Assembly: GCA_052033915.1 (NCBI GenBank) | Contig: JBPOJF010000014.1 | Coordinates: 1 to 53,642, forward strand | Length of the DNA: 53,642 bases | Direction of reading: 5' to 3' | DNA from: CALMZY01 sp052033915 | Lineage (GTDB): Bacteria > Verrucomicrobiota > Kiritimatiellia > CAIQIC01 > JAGNIJ01 | Shown here: piece after piece, positions 9,421-18,626 of the stretch | Layout of the letters: each line of letters opens with the position of its first letter | Position numbering within the stretch: position 1 is the first letter of the stretch | Notes under the pieces: model-generated | Database searches by the model: none | What the model was told of the DNA's origin: nothing | The model's input: only the letters and a program-made list of their open reading frames with translations | Made by a program: the position numbers and the translations under genes

Positions 9421-9466
9421 TCCGATCCTTGGAACTTTTCCCGGCCGTTTTTCCGACCCTTGGAAG
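9421..9466. repeat. Paired TTCC-N-TTGGAA dyads, copy A
   Basis: Two imperfect dyads of the form (T)TCC-N4/5-TTGGAA lie 31 bases apart (TCCGATCCTTGGAA and TTTTTCCGACCCTTGGAA), joined by a linker ending CGGCCG. The same arrangement recurs at 24858-24905. Both copies sit between divergent genes. Confidence 0.7.
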
Positions 9467-9525
9467 AATTCTGCTTGCCGCCCCGTAAAGGCTCAACGAA
9501 ACTGCCCCCCACAGGATATCACGGG

Positions 9526-11097
9526 ATGTACCGTCTCATATTTCTATCGGGCCCCCTCAAGGGCAAGCGGCTCGCGATCCGGCAGGGGCCCGTCGTCATC
9601 GGGCGCGACCCGGATTGCCACATCGCCGTGGCGGACGACGAAATCTCGCGCAAACATGCGGTGATCGAGCGTCGCGACAACGCATTCCATATCCGCGACC
9701 TCGGATCCCTGAACGGCATTCTCGTGAACGACCGGAACTGCCGGGAGGCCAGGCTCAACCACGGCGACACGCTGGAGATCGGCCGCACCCGGATTCAGTT
9801 CCAGCAGATGAGCCCGCACGATGTGCGCGAGAAACGCCGGGTCACACACTCGCAGGGACTCGCCTTCGGCGCCGTCGTCTTCATCATCCTCATCCAGTTC
9901 GCCTTCGTCATCGGATTCTCCCTCTGGCACAAGGATGCGGCCGAACCGAGGGAGGAGAAAGAAGAGACGCCGCCGCCCGCCGCCGTCCACGCGCCCACCG
10001 CCGTGAGCAGCACCTTCGCCGAGGCGGAGGCGCACCTGCAAAGCGCGGCCCGCGCGGAACCCTACAAACCGATCCCGATCAGCGAGCCGCAGACCCATGT
10101 CACGGAGGACATCCGGGAACTGCGCCGGGATGTCGATGATCTTCGGCAGCAGGTCAACGATCTCGCGAAACCGGCGCCGCCCGCCGCCACGGCGACGGTC
10201 CAGGCCGTGGTCGAGCCGGAACCGCCGAAGAAGGCCGACGCGCTGACGGCCAAGGCCCGGCAGATGCTTCAGGCGGCCCTGCTCGAGATCGCCCGGAACA
10301 ACCTGCTCCAAGCCGACCGGCAGTTCGAGCGCATCCGGATCATGGCCCCGGATTTTCTGCCGGCATATATCGAGCACGCCCGGCTCTGCGAACAGCGCGG
10401 CGACCTGGTCAAGGCGGGCAATCTCTGGAAGGAGGTTCTGTACCGTTCGTCGGGCACGCCGTTGTACGAACAGGCCGCGGCGGAACGCATCCGCATCTCG
10501 CGGCTGGAAATCCTGCAGAAGACCATGAAGGCCGGGACGCCCGCGGAGAAGAAACCGACCGTCGAGCGCCTCGCGCGGCGAATCCAGATCGTGTCCGTCG
10601 AGCCTCAACGCTTCCCGGAAAGCGACCCGTTCGAGGAAATGCGCCTGCTCCGGATCACGCTGAAGCCCAAGGCGGGCGAGCGCGAGTTGAACCGGGCCGA
10701 GATCCTCGTGCACGTCGTCTTCTTCGACGAAGACTACATCTCGCGGGAGATCAACCCGACCCGCGTCGCCGTGCCGAAGGACTCCCTGCGCCTGGACGGC
10801 ATGTGGTCCCAGGACGAGCAGATGACCGTGACCGCGGCGTACATTGTTCCAAAGGGCTTTCGAAAAACCGAGCAGGAGAAGTACGGCCAGAAGTGCAGGT
10901 ATTTCGGCTACATCGTTCAGGTCTACTACCGCGAGCAATTGCAGGACGAGGAGGCGCGTCCGAGATCGCTGCAGGACAGGGCCGACCAGTTCCCGCCGCC
11001 GTGGCGCGAGCCCGCGCAGCCTCCGCCGTCAACGATCCTTCAGCCAAGAATGACGAATGATGAGGAGCGAATGACGAGCGAGTTCCTCAACCCGTAA
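9526..11097 (+). CDS. FHA-domain membrane protein with helical-repeat C-terminus
   Basis: 523 residues. The N-terminal FHA domain (about 1-95) shows GRDPDCHIAV, EISRKHAVIERR and GSLNGILVND, the conserved Gly-Arg, Ser-x-x-His and Asn-Gly residues that read phosphothreonine. A hydrophobic segment follows (GLAFGAVVFIILIQFAFVIG), then a Pro/Ala/Glu-rich linker, a coiled-coil-like stretch and a region like tetratricopeptide repeats (KARQMLQAALLEIARNN onwards). The start at 9526 has AGGA 9 bp upstream. The last residues (MTNDEERMTSEFLNP) are encoded by the palindromic repeat at 11049-11138, so the native C-terminus was probably changed by that element. Likely a phospho-dependent scaffold in the membrane; partner unknown. 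Confidence 0.8.
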   Translation: MYRLIFLSGPLKGKRLAIRQGPVVIGRDPDCHIAVADDEISRKHAVIERRDNAFHIRDLGSLNGILVNDRNCREARLNHGDTLEIGRTRIQFQQMSPHDVREKRRVTHSQGLAFGAVVFIILIQFAFVIGFSLWHKDAAEPREEKEETPPPAAVHAPTAVSSTFAEAEAHLQSAARAEPYKPIPISEPQTHVTEDIRELRRDVDDLRQQVNDLAKPAPPAATATVQAVVEPEPPKKADALTAKARQMLQAALLEIARNNLLQADRQFERIRIMAPDFLPAYIEHARLCEQRGDLVKAGNLWKEVLYRSSGTPLYEQAAAERIRISRLEILQKTMKAGTPAEKKPTVERLARRIQIVSVEPQRFPESDPFEEMRLLRITLKPKAGERELNRAEILVHVVFFDEDYISREINPTRVAVPKDSLRLDGMWSQDEQMTVTAAYIVPKGFRKTEQEKYGQKCRYFGYIVQVYYREQLQDEEARPRSLQDRADQFPPPWREPAQPPPSTILQPRMTNDEERMTSEFLNP

Positions 11098-11138
11098 TGC
11101 CGAGTTCGGCATTGGGATTTCCTCATTCATTCGTCATT
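11049..11138. repeat. Palindromic MITE/REP-like element between convergent genes
   Basis: The outer arms AATGACGAATGATGAGGA (11049-11066) and TCCTCATTCATTCGTCATT (11120-11138) are inverted repeats differing by one inserted base. The centre holds a perfect hairpin, AATGCCGA-GT-TCGGCATT (11096-11113). It spans the stop codons of both convergent genes and encodes the last residues of each. The central hairpin lacks a clear T-run, so it is only a possible terminator. Confidence 0.7.
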
Positions 11139-11737
11139 TCTCTCCCGGCTTTCTCGAACGAGCACCGCCCGATCGTCTTGTGCCGGATGTAGTACAGCTC
11201 GAAATCGCTCCGCTCGTCGTCGGACGGCTCGAACGCCGGAATCTCCTTGAACCGCGGGTCGGCCGAAAGAACGGCCTTCACCTCCTCGAAATACGGGAGG
11301 TGATCCGTGGAGAAGTGAAGCTGTCCCTTCGCAACCATCGTACGGTGCAGCGCGTTCAGAAAATCCGCGTTGAACAACCGGTGGTCGTGGTGCCTTTTCT
11401 TCGGCCACGGGTCCGGGAACAGAATGTAGTACGTCGAAACGGAGTCCGCCGGGACCAGGTGCGTGACCGCGTAGAACGCCTCCATCCGCATCAGGCGCAC
11501 GTTGGCCAGACCCAGCCGCCGCGCCTTGTTGTCCACCTTGCGGATGCGCCGCAACATCCGGTCCACCCCGAGGAAGTTGGTCCCGGGGTTCCCGGCCGCC
11601 CGCGCGAGGAGGAACCGCCCCTTGCCGCAGCCCACATCGATCTCGAACGGGCGCGACACGTCGAAGAACGCCTCGAGCCGGATCGGCTTGAGCCAATCCT
11701 CCGCGAAAACCCGCAGGCTGGGCAGTTTGGGTTGCAT
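11123..11737 (-). CDS. trmB: tRNA (guanine-N7)-methyltransferase
   Basis: Methylates G46 of tRNA using S-adenosylmethionine. 204 residues, the usual TrmB size. Visible motifs: SAM-binding EIDVGCGKGRFLL, acidic FLGVDRM, and the family signature YYILFPDPWPKKRHHDHRL, followed by HFSTDH. The protein ends EKAGREMTNE; the final MTNE is encoded by the palindromic repeat shared with the FHA gene. No strong ribosome binding site precedes the ATG at 11737. It is convergent with the FHA gene. Confidence 0.92.
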   Translation of the reverse strand: MQPKLPSLRVFAEDWLKPIRLEAFFDVSRPFEIDVGCGKGRFLLARAAGNPGTNFLGVDRMLRRIRKVDNKARRLGLANVRLMRMEAFYAVTHLVPADSVSTYYILFPDPWPKKRHHDHRLFNADFLNALHRTMVAKGQLHFSTDHLPYFEEVKAVLSADPRFKEIPAFEPSDDERSDFELYYIRHKTIGRCSFEKAGREMTNE

Positions 11738-11779
11738 GGGCTACCGGGGTTCTATCCGAAGTTCCCGACAACAATCAAT

Positions 11780-11807
11780 GTTGAACGCCGAACGCTGAAC
11801 GTCCAAC
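11780..11807. repeat. Short degenerate tandem repeat
   Basis: About four units of the type TGAACGYY/CGAACGYY in tandem lie in the gap between trmB and lpxK. Low-complexity repeats of this form are usually intergenic. No function is evident. Confidence 0.5.
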
Positions 11808-11909
11808 CCCCCGCGCCGCTTCGGCGTTCGTCCGTTTTCCCCGCCTTGACGCCTGCCCCTTGCCGATGGCACCATTTTACATTGGCCCGCAATCGAAAAA
11901 GGGAGCGCC

Positions 11910-13073
11910 GTGTCAACGAAACGAATGGAGAAGCTGGAAACGTACATGCTGACGGTCATCGAGGACCGCCGGCAGGGGCGTCCCGCGTCTGTTCTCCGCT
12001 GGGTGCTGAAGCAGCTCTCCTATCTTTACGCCGCGATCGTCCAGTTGCGGCTCGCGCTCTACGCGCACGGCATCTTCCGCTACCACACGCTCGGCTGCCA
12101 GGTCATCAGCGTCGGCAACCTGACGGTCGGCGGCACGGGCAAGACCCCGGTCGTGGAGGTGTTCGCGCGTTCCCTGCAGAAGCAGGGCCGCAAGGTCGCC
12201 ATTCTCAGCCGCGGCTACAAGCGCCACGAACCGCCCCTCTACAAGCGTCTGTTCGACCGGGCCATCGGGAAACGGAAACTCCTGCCCACGCTGGTCGTTT
12301 CCGACGGCAAACACCTGCTGCTCGACTCCGCCGTCAGCGGCGACGAGCCGTACATGCTCGCCTCGAACCTGCCGGACGTCGCGGTGCTCGTGAACAAGAA
12401 CCGCGTGAAGGCCGGCCAGTACGCGATCACCAAGCTCGGCTGCGACACGCTGATCCTCGACGACGGCTTCCAGTACCTGCGCCTGAAACACCGGCTCGAC
12501 ATCGTGCTCGTGGACCGCACCAACCCGTTCGGCAACAAGCACCTCCTGCCGCGCGGGATCCTCCGCGAGCCGATCCGCAACATCAAGCGCGCGTCGTTCA
12601 TCTTCATCACCAAGTCGTGGGACGACGGCGCCGAAGACTTGAAGAAGCAGCTCCGGGAGCTCAATCCGCACGCCGAAATTTCCGAGTGCCGCCACAGCGC
12701 GAAGTACATCCAGGACGTGTTCACGGGCGAGCGGAAGAGCCTGGACTTCCTGAAAAATCTGAAGGTGGCCGCCATCTCCGGGATCGCGGCTCCGAAAGGC
12801 TTCGAGGATGAGCTCGTCCGGCTCGGCGCCAAGGTGATCTACCACAAGCGCTACGCCGACCATCACCGGTACAGCCAGCAGGAGCTTCTGGACGTGATCA
12901 ACAAGGGCCTGAGCCGCGGCGCGAAGGCGATCATCACCACGGAGAAGGACGCCGTGCGCTTCCCGATGGTCGAGCGCCGCGATCTGCCCATTTATTTCCT
13001 GCGCGTCGAAATCGAAATGCTCAGCGGAACTGAAGACTTCAATGCATGCATCTCCCGTATCTGCTTCAAATAG
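11910..13073 (+). CDS. lpxK: Tetraacyldisaccharide 4'-kinase
   Basis: Phosphorylates the 4' position of the lipid A disaccharide at the inner membrane. 387 residues with an N-terminal hydrophobic helix (LSYLYAAIVQLRLALYAHGI), then VISVGNLTVGGTGKTPVVE, the LpxK P-loop near residues 70-80, ILSRGYKR, DTLILDDGFQYLRL and ITTEKDAVRF. The start is a GTG at 11910 with AGGGAG five bases upstream. It overlaps the heptosyltransferase gene by 32 bp, implying coupled translation. Together with the acyltransferase at 17643 this shows the organism makes lipid A. Confidence 0.93.
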   Translation: MSTKRMEKLETYMLTVIEDRRQGRPASVLRWVLKQLSYLYAAIVQLRLALYAHGIFRYHTLGCQVISVGNLTVGGTGKTPVVEVFARSLQKQGRKVAILSRGYKRHEPPLYKRLFDRAIGKRKLLPTLVVSDGKHLLLDSAVSGDEPYMLASNLPDVAVLVNKNRVKAGQYAITKLGCDTLILDDGFQYLRLKHRLDIVLVDRTNPFGNKHLLPRGILREPIRNIKRASFIFITKSWDDGAEDLKKQLRELNPHAEISECRHSAKYIQDVFTGERKSLDFLKNLKVAAISGIAAPKGFEDELVRLGAKVIYHKRYADHHRYSQQELLDVINKGLSRGAKAIITTEKDAVRFPMVERRDLPIYFLRVEIEMLSGTEDFNACISRICFK

Positions 13074-14079
13074 CACCGAACGCATTCTCATCTGCGGCGT
13101 GAACTGGATCGGCGACAGCGTGATGAGCATGCCGGCCTTGCACGCGTTCCGCAAAGCGAACCCGTCGGCGCGCCTCACGATGCTTGCCAAGCCCGGCCTG
13201 ACGCCGCTCTGGAAGCTGGACGCGGTGTTCGACGGAATTCTTCCCCTCCGCGAAGGCCTCGCGGGGACGCTGAAGACCGTGGCGGCGGTGCGGCGGCTCC
13301 ATTTTCACAAGGCCTACATCCTGCCTCATTCGTTCCGATCCGCGGTAATTCCCTGGCTCGCCGGGATTCCCGTGCGAATCGGCATGCCGGGGCACTTCCG
13401 CGATTTCCTGTTGAGCGAGGTGGTCTGGCCCATGGAGCGCCCCGGCCGCGCGCACCAGGCGTACGAGTACCTCGACCTTCTCATGCCGTCCGGCGCGACG
13501 GCGGCGCTCGAACCGCTCCATCTTGAACTGCCGGCGGACGCGCTGGCGGCGGCCCGCAACCGGATCGCCGGGCTGGCTTCGCCGCGCGTCGCCCTGATTC
13601 CCGGCGCGGCGCGCGGCCCTTCCAAGCAGTGGCCCCGCGAGCATTTCATTGCGCTGGGCCGGATGCTCGGCGAGCGGAAGAAATGCGGCATCCTCGTGCT
13701 CGGCGTCAGCCGCGAGGCCGCGCTCTGCGAGGAAGTGGCCGGAAGCATCGGCCCGTCCGCGCTCAACCTCGCCGGCCGCACCACGCTCGCCGAATGGATC
13801 GCCATGCTGAAGGCGTGCGATCTCGTCGTGGCCAACGACAGCGGCGGCATGCACCTCGCCGCGGCGGTCGGCACGCCGGTCGTCGCCCTCTACGGCATCA
13901 CGGACCCGTCGAAGACGGGCCCGCTGGGCAGAATCTGCCGCGTCCTGCAGAACAGCGACCTGCGCGCGCGCGACATCCCGCGCGACTCGCCGGAGGCCCG
14001 GACGGCTCTCGCCGCGATTCATCCGGACCAGGCCTACGCGGCCGCACTCGAGTGCCTGGCGGAATCGAACCCATCATGA
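13042..14079 (+). CDS. waaF: ADP-heptose:LPS heptosyltransferase family (GT9)
   Basis: Adds heptose, or a related sugar, to the LPS inner core. 345 residues of GT-B fold. Seen: ILICGVNWIGDSVMSMPAL at the N-terminus (family GxNWxGD), PHSFRSAVIPWLAGI, IPGAARGPSKQWPREHFIAL, and the nucleotide-sugar site NDSGGMHLAAAVGTPVVALYG. The similarity is closest to WaaF/RfaF, but the exact acceptor cannot be read from sequence. It overlaps the end of lpxK by 32 bp and belongs to the same envelope operon. Confidence 0.85.
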   Translation: MHASPVSASNSTERILICGVNWIGDSVMSMPALHAFRKANPSARLTMLAKPGLTPLWKLDAVFDGILPLREGLAGTLKTVAAVRRLHFHKAYILPHSFRSAVIPWLAGIPVRIGMPGHFRDFLLSEVVWPMERPGRAHQAYEYLDLLMPSGATAALEPLHLELPADALAAARNRIAGLASPRVALIPGAARGPSKQWPREHFIALGRMLGERKKCGILVLGVSREAALCEEVAGSIGPSALNLAGRTTLAEWIAMLKACDLVVANDSGGMHLAAAVGTPVVALYGITDPSKTGPLGRICRVLQNSDLRARDIPRDSPEARTALAAIHPDQAYAAALECLAESNPS

Positions 14080-14122
14080 ACCCCGCGCCCGCCCCCTCTA
14101 CGCATCGGACGAGACTGACGCC

Positions 14123-15838
14123 ATGAAGGGAAATCCCTGGATTCTGCTGGCGCTCGTGCTGCTGCTCTGCGCACCCCCGATGCTGGTCAACGTGGGAAAG
14201 CCCGACCCGATTCGCATCATGGAGGTCCTCTCCTTCATGACCAGCCAGGAGACGTGGCTCCGCCTCCATCACGGGGAATCCGAAGCCTGGAAAACACCGT
14301 CCTGGAACGGCCGGCCGCGCATTCAGAAGCCTCCGATGCTGGTCTGGATGAATCTTCTCGCATGGCGTGACCTGGACCCCGACACCGCGAGCGTGGAGAG
14401 GCTGACCTGGCGCGCGCGCGTCCTGTCGGTCGGGTTCGCGCTGCTCGCGGTCGCGGCGACGTTCTGGATCGGCCGAACGCTGGACGGGACGCGCCTCGGA
14501 ATGCTCGCCGCCCTGGTCACGGGATCGGGCATGGCGTTCATCCGCCAGGCGCGCATTGCTTCCTACGACACGCACCTCATGGGCTGGACCCCCCTGGCCG
14601 TCGCGGCCGGGCTTTGGGCGATGAAGAGCGAATCGCGCAGCCGCATCGTCGCCGGCTGGCTGTTCAGCGCGCTGGCGCTGACCGCCGCGAGCTACACGAA
14701 AGGCCCGCTGGCGTTCGCGCTGGTCCTCGCGCCGCTGGCCGCGGCGCTCGTCGCGTTCCCGGACCGCCGGGCCCGCAACGCCGCGGGAGTCGCGGCCTGC
14801 GCGGTCGCCGCGGCCGCGCTGATGACCCCGTGGTTTATCTTCGCGGCAAAGACCGCCCCGGATGCGGCGCAGGCGCTCGATCGCGAGTACCGGTTCATCC
14901 TCGAGGCGTTCCACAATCCGTTCTTTTACTTCTCCGTCGTGGCCGTGGTCTTCCCGTGGAGCCTCTGGCTGGCCGCGGCGCTGATCCGGGTCGTCGTGGA
15001 CCGGGCCCTGCGCGCCGACCGGAATACGTGGTTTGCCTGGCTGGCGTTTGTGATCGTCTTCGCGATGTTCACGCTGTCGCCCGTAAAGAACAAACGCTAC
15101 ATCGTACCCATCTTTCCCCTCGCGGGCCTGCTGGTCGCGCTCGTCTGGACGCGACTCGAGCAGGGCGACCGGGACGGCGTCGCCGCGCGCTGGGTGCTCC
15201 GGCTTCGCCGCATCCACTGGATGTTGATCTCGCTCTGCACGCTCGCCCTGCCGCTCTTCATTGTCTTCCAGCAGCAGTTCATCCGCGCAGGCTGGCTGGA
15301 AGCGCCCGCCGTGGAGGGATTGAACGGCGCGACGGCCGCGGCGATGTTCGTCACGCTGGCCTGTGCCGCGACGGCCGGCGCCCGAGCCCATGCGCAGAAG
15401 CGCTGGGGCAGCGCGGCGCTCTACACCGCCTTATGGATGTGGGTCGCGTCCACGTTCGGATTCGCAGGCTACGCCGTGGCCGATCACCAGAAATTTCCCT
15501 GCCGCGGCGAGGCGGAGTGCTTGGCCGCGTTGACGGGACGGACGAACCTGTTCTTCATCAGCGACTTCAAATACCCCCAGCACCAGGCCCGGCCCGGCGA
15601 CGAGTTTCTGATCTTCTACCGGGGCATCGTCCCCAGGACGGACCTGCCCGCTTTGAAGGCGCGCGCCGGCAAGGAATATCCGACCTTCGTCATGACCCGC
15701 ACCGATGCCGCGCAGGAAGAGGCAATTCAGAAACTGGGTTTCCGATTCATGTTCGAAGTCAGCGACGGCCGCCCGCCGGACTGGAAACTGTTCGGATACC
15801 GCCGGGAACCGCCGGCTCCAGAAAGGCCCGAACCATGA
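14123..15838 (+). CDS. GT39/ArnT-like membrane glycosyltransferase
   Basis: 571 residues, polytopic. It starts with a membrane helix (ILLALVLLLCAPPMLVNVG), then NGRPRIQKPPMLVWMNLLAW, the Lys-Pro-Pro region seen in dolichyl/undecaprenyl-phosphate sugar transferases (PMT, ArnT). Then follow about ten hydrophobic segments and a soluble C-terminal domain. Such enzymes move sugars from lipid-phosphate carriers onto lipid A, glycans or proteins in the periplasm. The neighbouring lpxK and heptosyltransferase genes favour an LPS role. Its last bases overlap the next gene as ATGA. Confidence 0.8.
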   Translation: MKGNPWILLALVLLLCAPPMLVNVGKPDPIRIMEVLSFMTSQETWLRLHHGESEAWKTPSWNGRPRIQKPPMLVWMNLLAWRDLDPDTASVERLTWRARVLSVGFALLAVAATFWIGRTLDGTRLGMLAALVTGSGMAFIRQARIASYDTHLMGWTPLAVAAGLWAMKSESRSRIVAGWLFSALALTAASYTKGPLAFALVLAPLAAALVAFPDRRARNAAGVAACAVAAAALMTPWFIFAAKTAPDAAQALDREYRFILEAFHNPFFYFSVVAVVFPWSLWLAAALIRVVVDRALRADRNTWFAWLAFVIVFAMFTLSPVKNKRYIVPIFPLAGLLVALVWTRLEQGDRDGVAARWVLRLRRIHWMLISLCTLALPLFIVFQQQFIRAGWLEAPAVEGLNGATAAAMFVTLACAATAGARAHAQKRWGSAALYTALWMWVASTFGFAGYAVADHQKFPCRGEAECLAALTGRTNLFFISDFKYPQHQARPGDEFLIFYRGIVPRTDLPALKARAGKEYPTFVMTRTDAAQEEAIQKLGFRFMFEVSDGRPPDWKLFGYRREPPAPERPEP

Positions 15839-16623
15839 AATGCCGCCTGTGCGACCACGACGGGTTGCCCCTGTATTACACGCAGGGCAACCGGGACGAA
15901 TTCCGATTCCACCGCTGTCCCGTCTGCAAGCTGGTGAACTACGATCTCGCCGGCGGCATCGACCAGGAAAAGTACGCGATCGAGTACGTGGATCCGTTCG
16001 AGGAGACCGTCCAATCCAACCGCGCCCAGACCCTGAGCTACGAGTTTCTCAAAGCACACATCCGCGGTCCCGGCCGCCTGCTGGAGATCGGCTGCGGCAA
16101 CGGGCGCCTGCTGCATCTGGCCCGGCAAGACGGGTGGACCGTGCGCGGCCTCGAGCTGTCTCCGTTCCTGGCCGAATCCGTCAAACAGCGGCTGGGCATT
16201 GAGGTCGAGGCGGCCAATTTCCTGGAGTACCGGAACCCGGACGGCGTGCGGTACGACCTCATTCTTCTCCGCCACGTTCTTGAGCATCTGCCCGATTGCC
16301 GGGGCGCCTTGAACAGCATCGGCTCCCTGCTCCGCGAAGGGGGCCGCGCGCTCCTGGAGTTTCCGAATATCGAGGCCCTGGACCTGCGGTTCCAGCGCTG
16401 GATGCGCAGGACGGGCCTGCACCGGAGACAGTATCCCGAAGGCTACCGGCCCGGCCACTGCAACGAGTTCTGCCGTGAATCGTTCGAGTATCTGCTGAAC
16501 GCCACGGGATTTGAACTCGAGGTCTGGGAAACCTACTCGTACCGGCCGGTCTCCAACTTCATCTTCAACAGGCTGCACATCGGCAACAAGGCGCGCGTGA
16601 TCCTCCGAAAGAAGCGCGGGTAG
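15835..16623 (+). CDS. SAM-dependent methyltransferase with N-terminal zinc-finger motif
   Basis: 262 residues. An N-terminal CRLCDH...CPVC pair (residues 3-6 and 28-31) forms a putative zinc site. It is followed by a class I methyltransferase domain with RLLEIGCGNGRLLHLA and LRHVLEHLPDC. This architecture (zinc-binding plus Methyltransf_23-like) is common in surface-polysaccharide loci. The ATG overlaps the stop of the upstream gene by 4 bp (ATGA), so translation is probably coupled. The frame is open far upstream, but that part is a shadow of the GT39 gene. Substrate unknown. Confidence 0.85.
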   Translation: MKCRLCDHDGLPLYYTQGNRDEFRFHRCPVCKLVNYDLAGGIDQEKYAIEYVDPFEETVQSNRAQTLSYEFLKAHIRGPGRLLEIGCGNGRLLHLARQDGWTVRGLELSPFLAESVKQRLGIEVEAANFLEYRNPDGVRYDLILLRHVLEHLPDCRGALNSIGSLLREGGRALLEFPNIEALDLRFQRWMRRTGLHRRQYPEGYRPGHCNEFCRESFEYLLNATGFELEVWETYSYRPVSNFIFNRLHIGNKARVILRKKRG

Positions 16624-16648
16624 GCATGGGTCTTGCTCGTCATCGTGT

Positions 16649-17551
16649 TCAGCGATCACGAGGACGATCGGGAAGAAACTCCTTCACAAGCGTGTAGTGC
16701 TTCTTGGAGAACTCCGCGCCGAACCAACGCTCGAGCTTCAGCATCAGCCGATGCTTCTTCTCTCTCGCGGTGAGCCGGTGGTCCGGGTTGGGCTTGAAAA
16801 CCCCCTCCGTCTTCGGCAGCCAGTCCTGGACGGCCTTCGGATGCGCGCCGGTGAAAGGACGAAGAATGGCCGCGTCGATTTCGGAGCAATCGATCTTCTT
16901 CGAAACCTTGCCCCAGTACTTCTCGATCTGATCCTTGTTCGCCTGGATGCGCTCCTCGCCGCGCGCCCAGCCGTAGTGGAAAATCCGCGCGCCGGTGTGC
17001 GCCGCCTTCGGATACCGGCCGGTCTTCTGGTCCTCGAGGACGACGAAGAAGAGGCCTTTCGGCGCCCAGCACGGGATCGTGTTGCGGATAATCCGCGGCG
17101 CGGTCCGGTACCAGCCGGGCGACCACGCATACGTGTTCGTGTTGCCGTAAAAATGGATGTAATCGAAGATCAGCGACTCGACCTCCGGATGATCGAGATG
17201 CTGTTCCATCGCGGCGCGGATCTTCGGGAGATCGTCTTCGTGCACCACCTCGTCGCCCTCAAGGTAGAACGCCCAGTCGCCGGTGCAGTTGAACAGCGCG
17301 ATCGACTTCTGCTGGCCGTAGACGAACCCCTGGATCGACACGTCCGGTTTCATGTTCTCGTTCCACGTCGTCTTGATCACGCGCACCTTCGGATCGCCGA
17401 TCGACGCGAGCCTCTCCTCCGTGCGGTCCCGGCAGGGCCCCAGCGCGACGACGAACTCGTCCACGATGGGAAGAATCGAACGGATCGACTGCACGAACGG
17501 GTAGTTCAGCATCTCGCCGTTGCGCAGAAAGGTGAAGCCGCTGACTTTCAT
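16649..17551 (-). CDS. Family 2-like glycosyltransferase
   Basis: 300 residues. It starts MKVSGFTFLRNGEMLNYPF, continues with IVDEFVVALGPCRDRTEE and ends its nucleotide-binding half with WAFYLEGDEVVHEDDL, where the acidic cluster is the likely metal/nucleotide-sugar site. The second half has conserved-looking aromatic stretches (AWSPGWYRTAPRIIRN). The protein is probably cytoplasmic and builds cell-surface glycan; donor and acceptor are unknown. It reads opposite to the flanking genes, and its start overlaps no other gene. No clear Shine-Dalgarno sequence precedes the ATG. Confidence 0.75.
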   Translation of the reverse strand: MKVSGFTFLRNGEMLNYPFVQSIRSILPIVDEFVVALGPCRDRTEERLASIGDPKVRVIKTTWNENMKPDVSIQGFVYGQQKSIALFNCTGDWAFYLEGDEVVHEDDLPKIRAAMEQHLDHPEVESLIFDYIHFYGNTNTYAWSPGWYRTAPRIIRNTIPCWAPKGLFFVVLEDQKTGRYPKAAHTGARIFHYGWARGEERIQANKDQIEKYWGKVSKKIDCSEIDAAILRPFTGAHPKAVQDWLPKTEGVFKPNPDHRLTAREKKHRLMLKLERWFGAEFSKKHYTLVKEFLPDRPRDR

Positions 17552-17642
17552 GAGACGGGACGTTACAGAACAGCCCCGCGGTTGTCAAAGCCGCCAAAAG
17601 TGCTTTTGTCCCGCCGTTCAGCGTTTATACTCCTCCCGATTC

Positions 17643-18626
17643 ATGAACCTGCTGAAGCGAATCCGGAGAAAGATCGAATTCGCGCTGACGCTCGCCGTCT
17701 GCCGGCTGATCGCGCCTCTGCCGCGCCGCGCCGTGTTGGCGCTTGCGCGCGGGACCGGCACGCTGGGCTACCATTTCGCGGGGCGACTGAAGGCTGTGGG
17801 CCGCGCCAACCTGGACCTGGTTTTCGGAGACACCCTGCCGCCGAACGAGAAACAGCGCATCCTCAAGGCGTCCTGCCGCACGTTTGCCCTCGTCGCGCTC
17901 GACATCGCCTGGTTCTCGCGCGATACGGCGCGGCGCGTCGCCGACTGGACCGCGTTCGAGCGCGAGCCGGGCGAGGTCATCGGCGGGAAGCCGTACATCT
18001 GCGTCACCGGCCATTTCGGAAACTGGGAGGTTCTCGGGCTGGCGGCGGCACTCCGCGGCTATCCGCTCGCCAGCGTGGCCACTCCGCTCAAGAACCCGGT
18101 TGTCGATCAGCTTCTCCGGCGTCAGAGGGAGGCGACGGGCCAGATCATCCTCAACCGTGAAGGGGCGGTGCGCTCCATGTTGCGCACGCTCAAGGCGGGC
18201 GGGCGCGTCGCGCTCCTTCTCGACCAGAACACGCAGATCAACGAGGGCGGCGTGTTCGTGGACTTCTTCGGCGTCCCGGCGACGGTCTCCGCCGCGGGCG
18301 CATCGCTGGCGTACCGGACGGGCACGGGCATCGCGTTCGGCTTCAGCATGCCCGACGCGAACGGCCGATACCGCATCCGCATCCCGCCCGCGCTCGCGCC
18401 GCCGCCGTATCGCCGCGAACACGCCGACGAGGCCATCCTCGATCTCACCCGGCAGATCACGCGCGTGTACGAGGACATGATCCGCGCTCACCCCGAGTGC
18501 TGGGTCTGGCTGTACAAGCGCTGGAAGCACGTGCGCCCGGGCGACGCGCGCGACCGCTATCCGTTCTATGCCTCCGAACTCCGGCCGGACCTGATCCCCT
18601 CTTCCTTCCGAAATGGTGAAACATGA
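17643..18626 (+). CDS. lpxL: Lipid A acyltransferase, LpxL/HtrB family
   Basis: 327 residues. Transfers a secondary acyl chain to lipid A at the inner membrane. Seen: N-terminal basic/hydrophobic anchor, YICVTGHFGNWEVLGLAAA with the catalytic HxxxxE (His and Glu), ASVATPLKNPVVDQLL, VALLLDQN and a C-terminal WVWLYKRWK, all typical of the family. I use the ATG at 17643, where conserved sequence begins; the frame is open upstream but reads through the divergent intergenic space. The next gene starts inside its stop codon (ATGA). LpxL and LpxM types cannot be separated by eye. Confidence 0.85.
   Translation: MNLLKRIRRKIEFALTLAVCRLIAPLPRRAVLALARGTGTLGYHFAGRLKAVGRANLDLVFGDTLPPNEKQRILKASCRTFALVALDIAWFSRDTARRVADWTAFEREPGEVIGGKPYICVTGHFGNWEVLGLAAALRGYPLASVATPLKNPVVDQLLRRQREATGQIILNREGAVRSMLRTLKAGGRVALLLDQNTQINEGGVFVDFFGVPATVSAAGASLAYRTGTGIAFGFSMPDANGRYRIRIPPALAPPPYRREHADEAILDLTRQITRVYEDMIRAHPECWVWLYKRWKHVRPGDARDRYPFYASELRPDLIPSSFRNGET

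Noticed and set aside
13898..15391. 497-codon minus-strand open frame
   Set aside because: Antisense to the heptosyltransferase and GT39 genes; highly charged low-complexity translation typical of GC-rich shadows.
14614..15834. Long upstream extension of the zinc-finger methyltransferase frame
   Set aside because: This part is a frameshadow of the GT39 gene; the true start is the ATGA overlap at 15835, where the CxxC motif begins.
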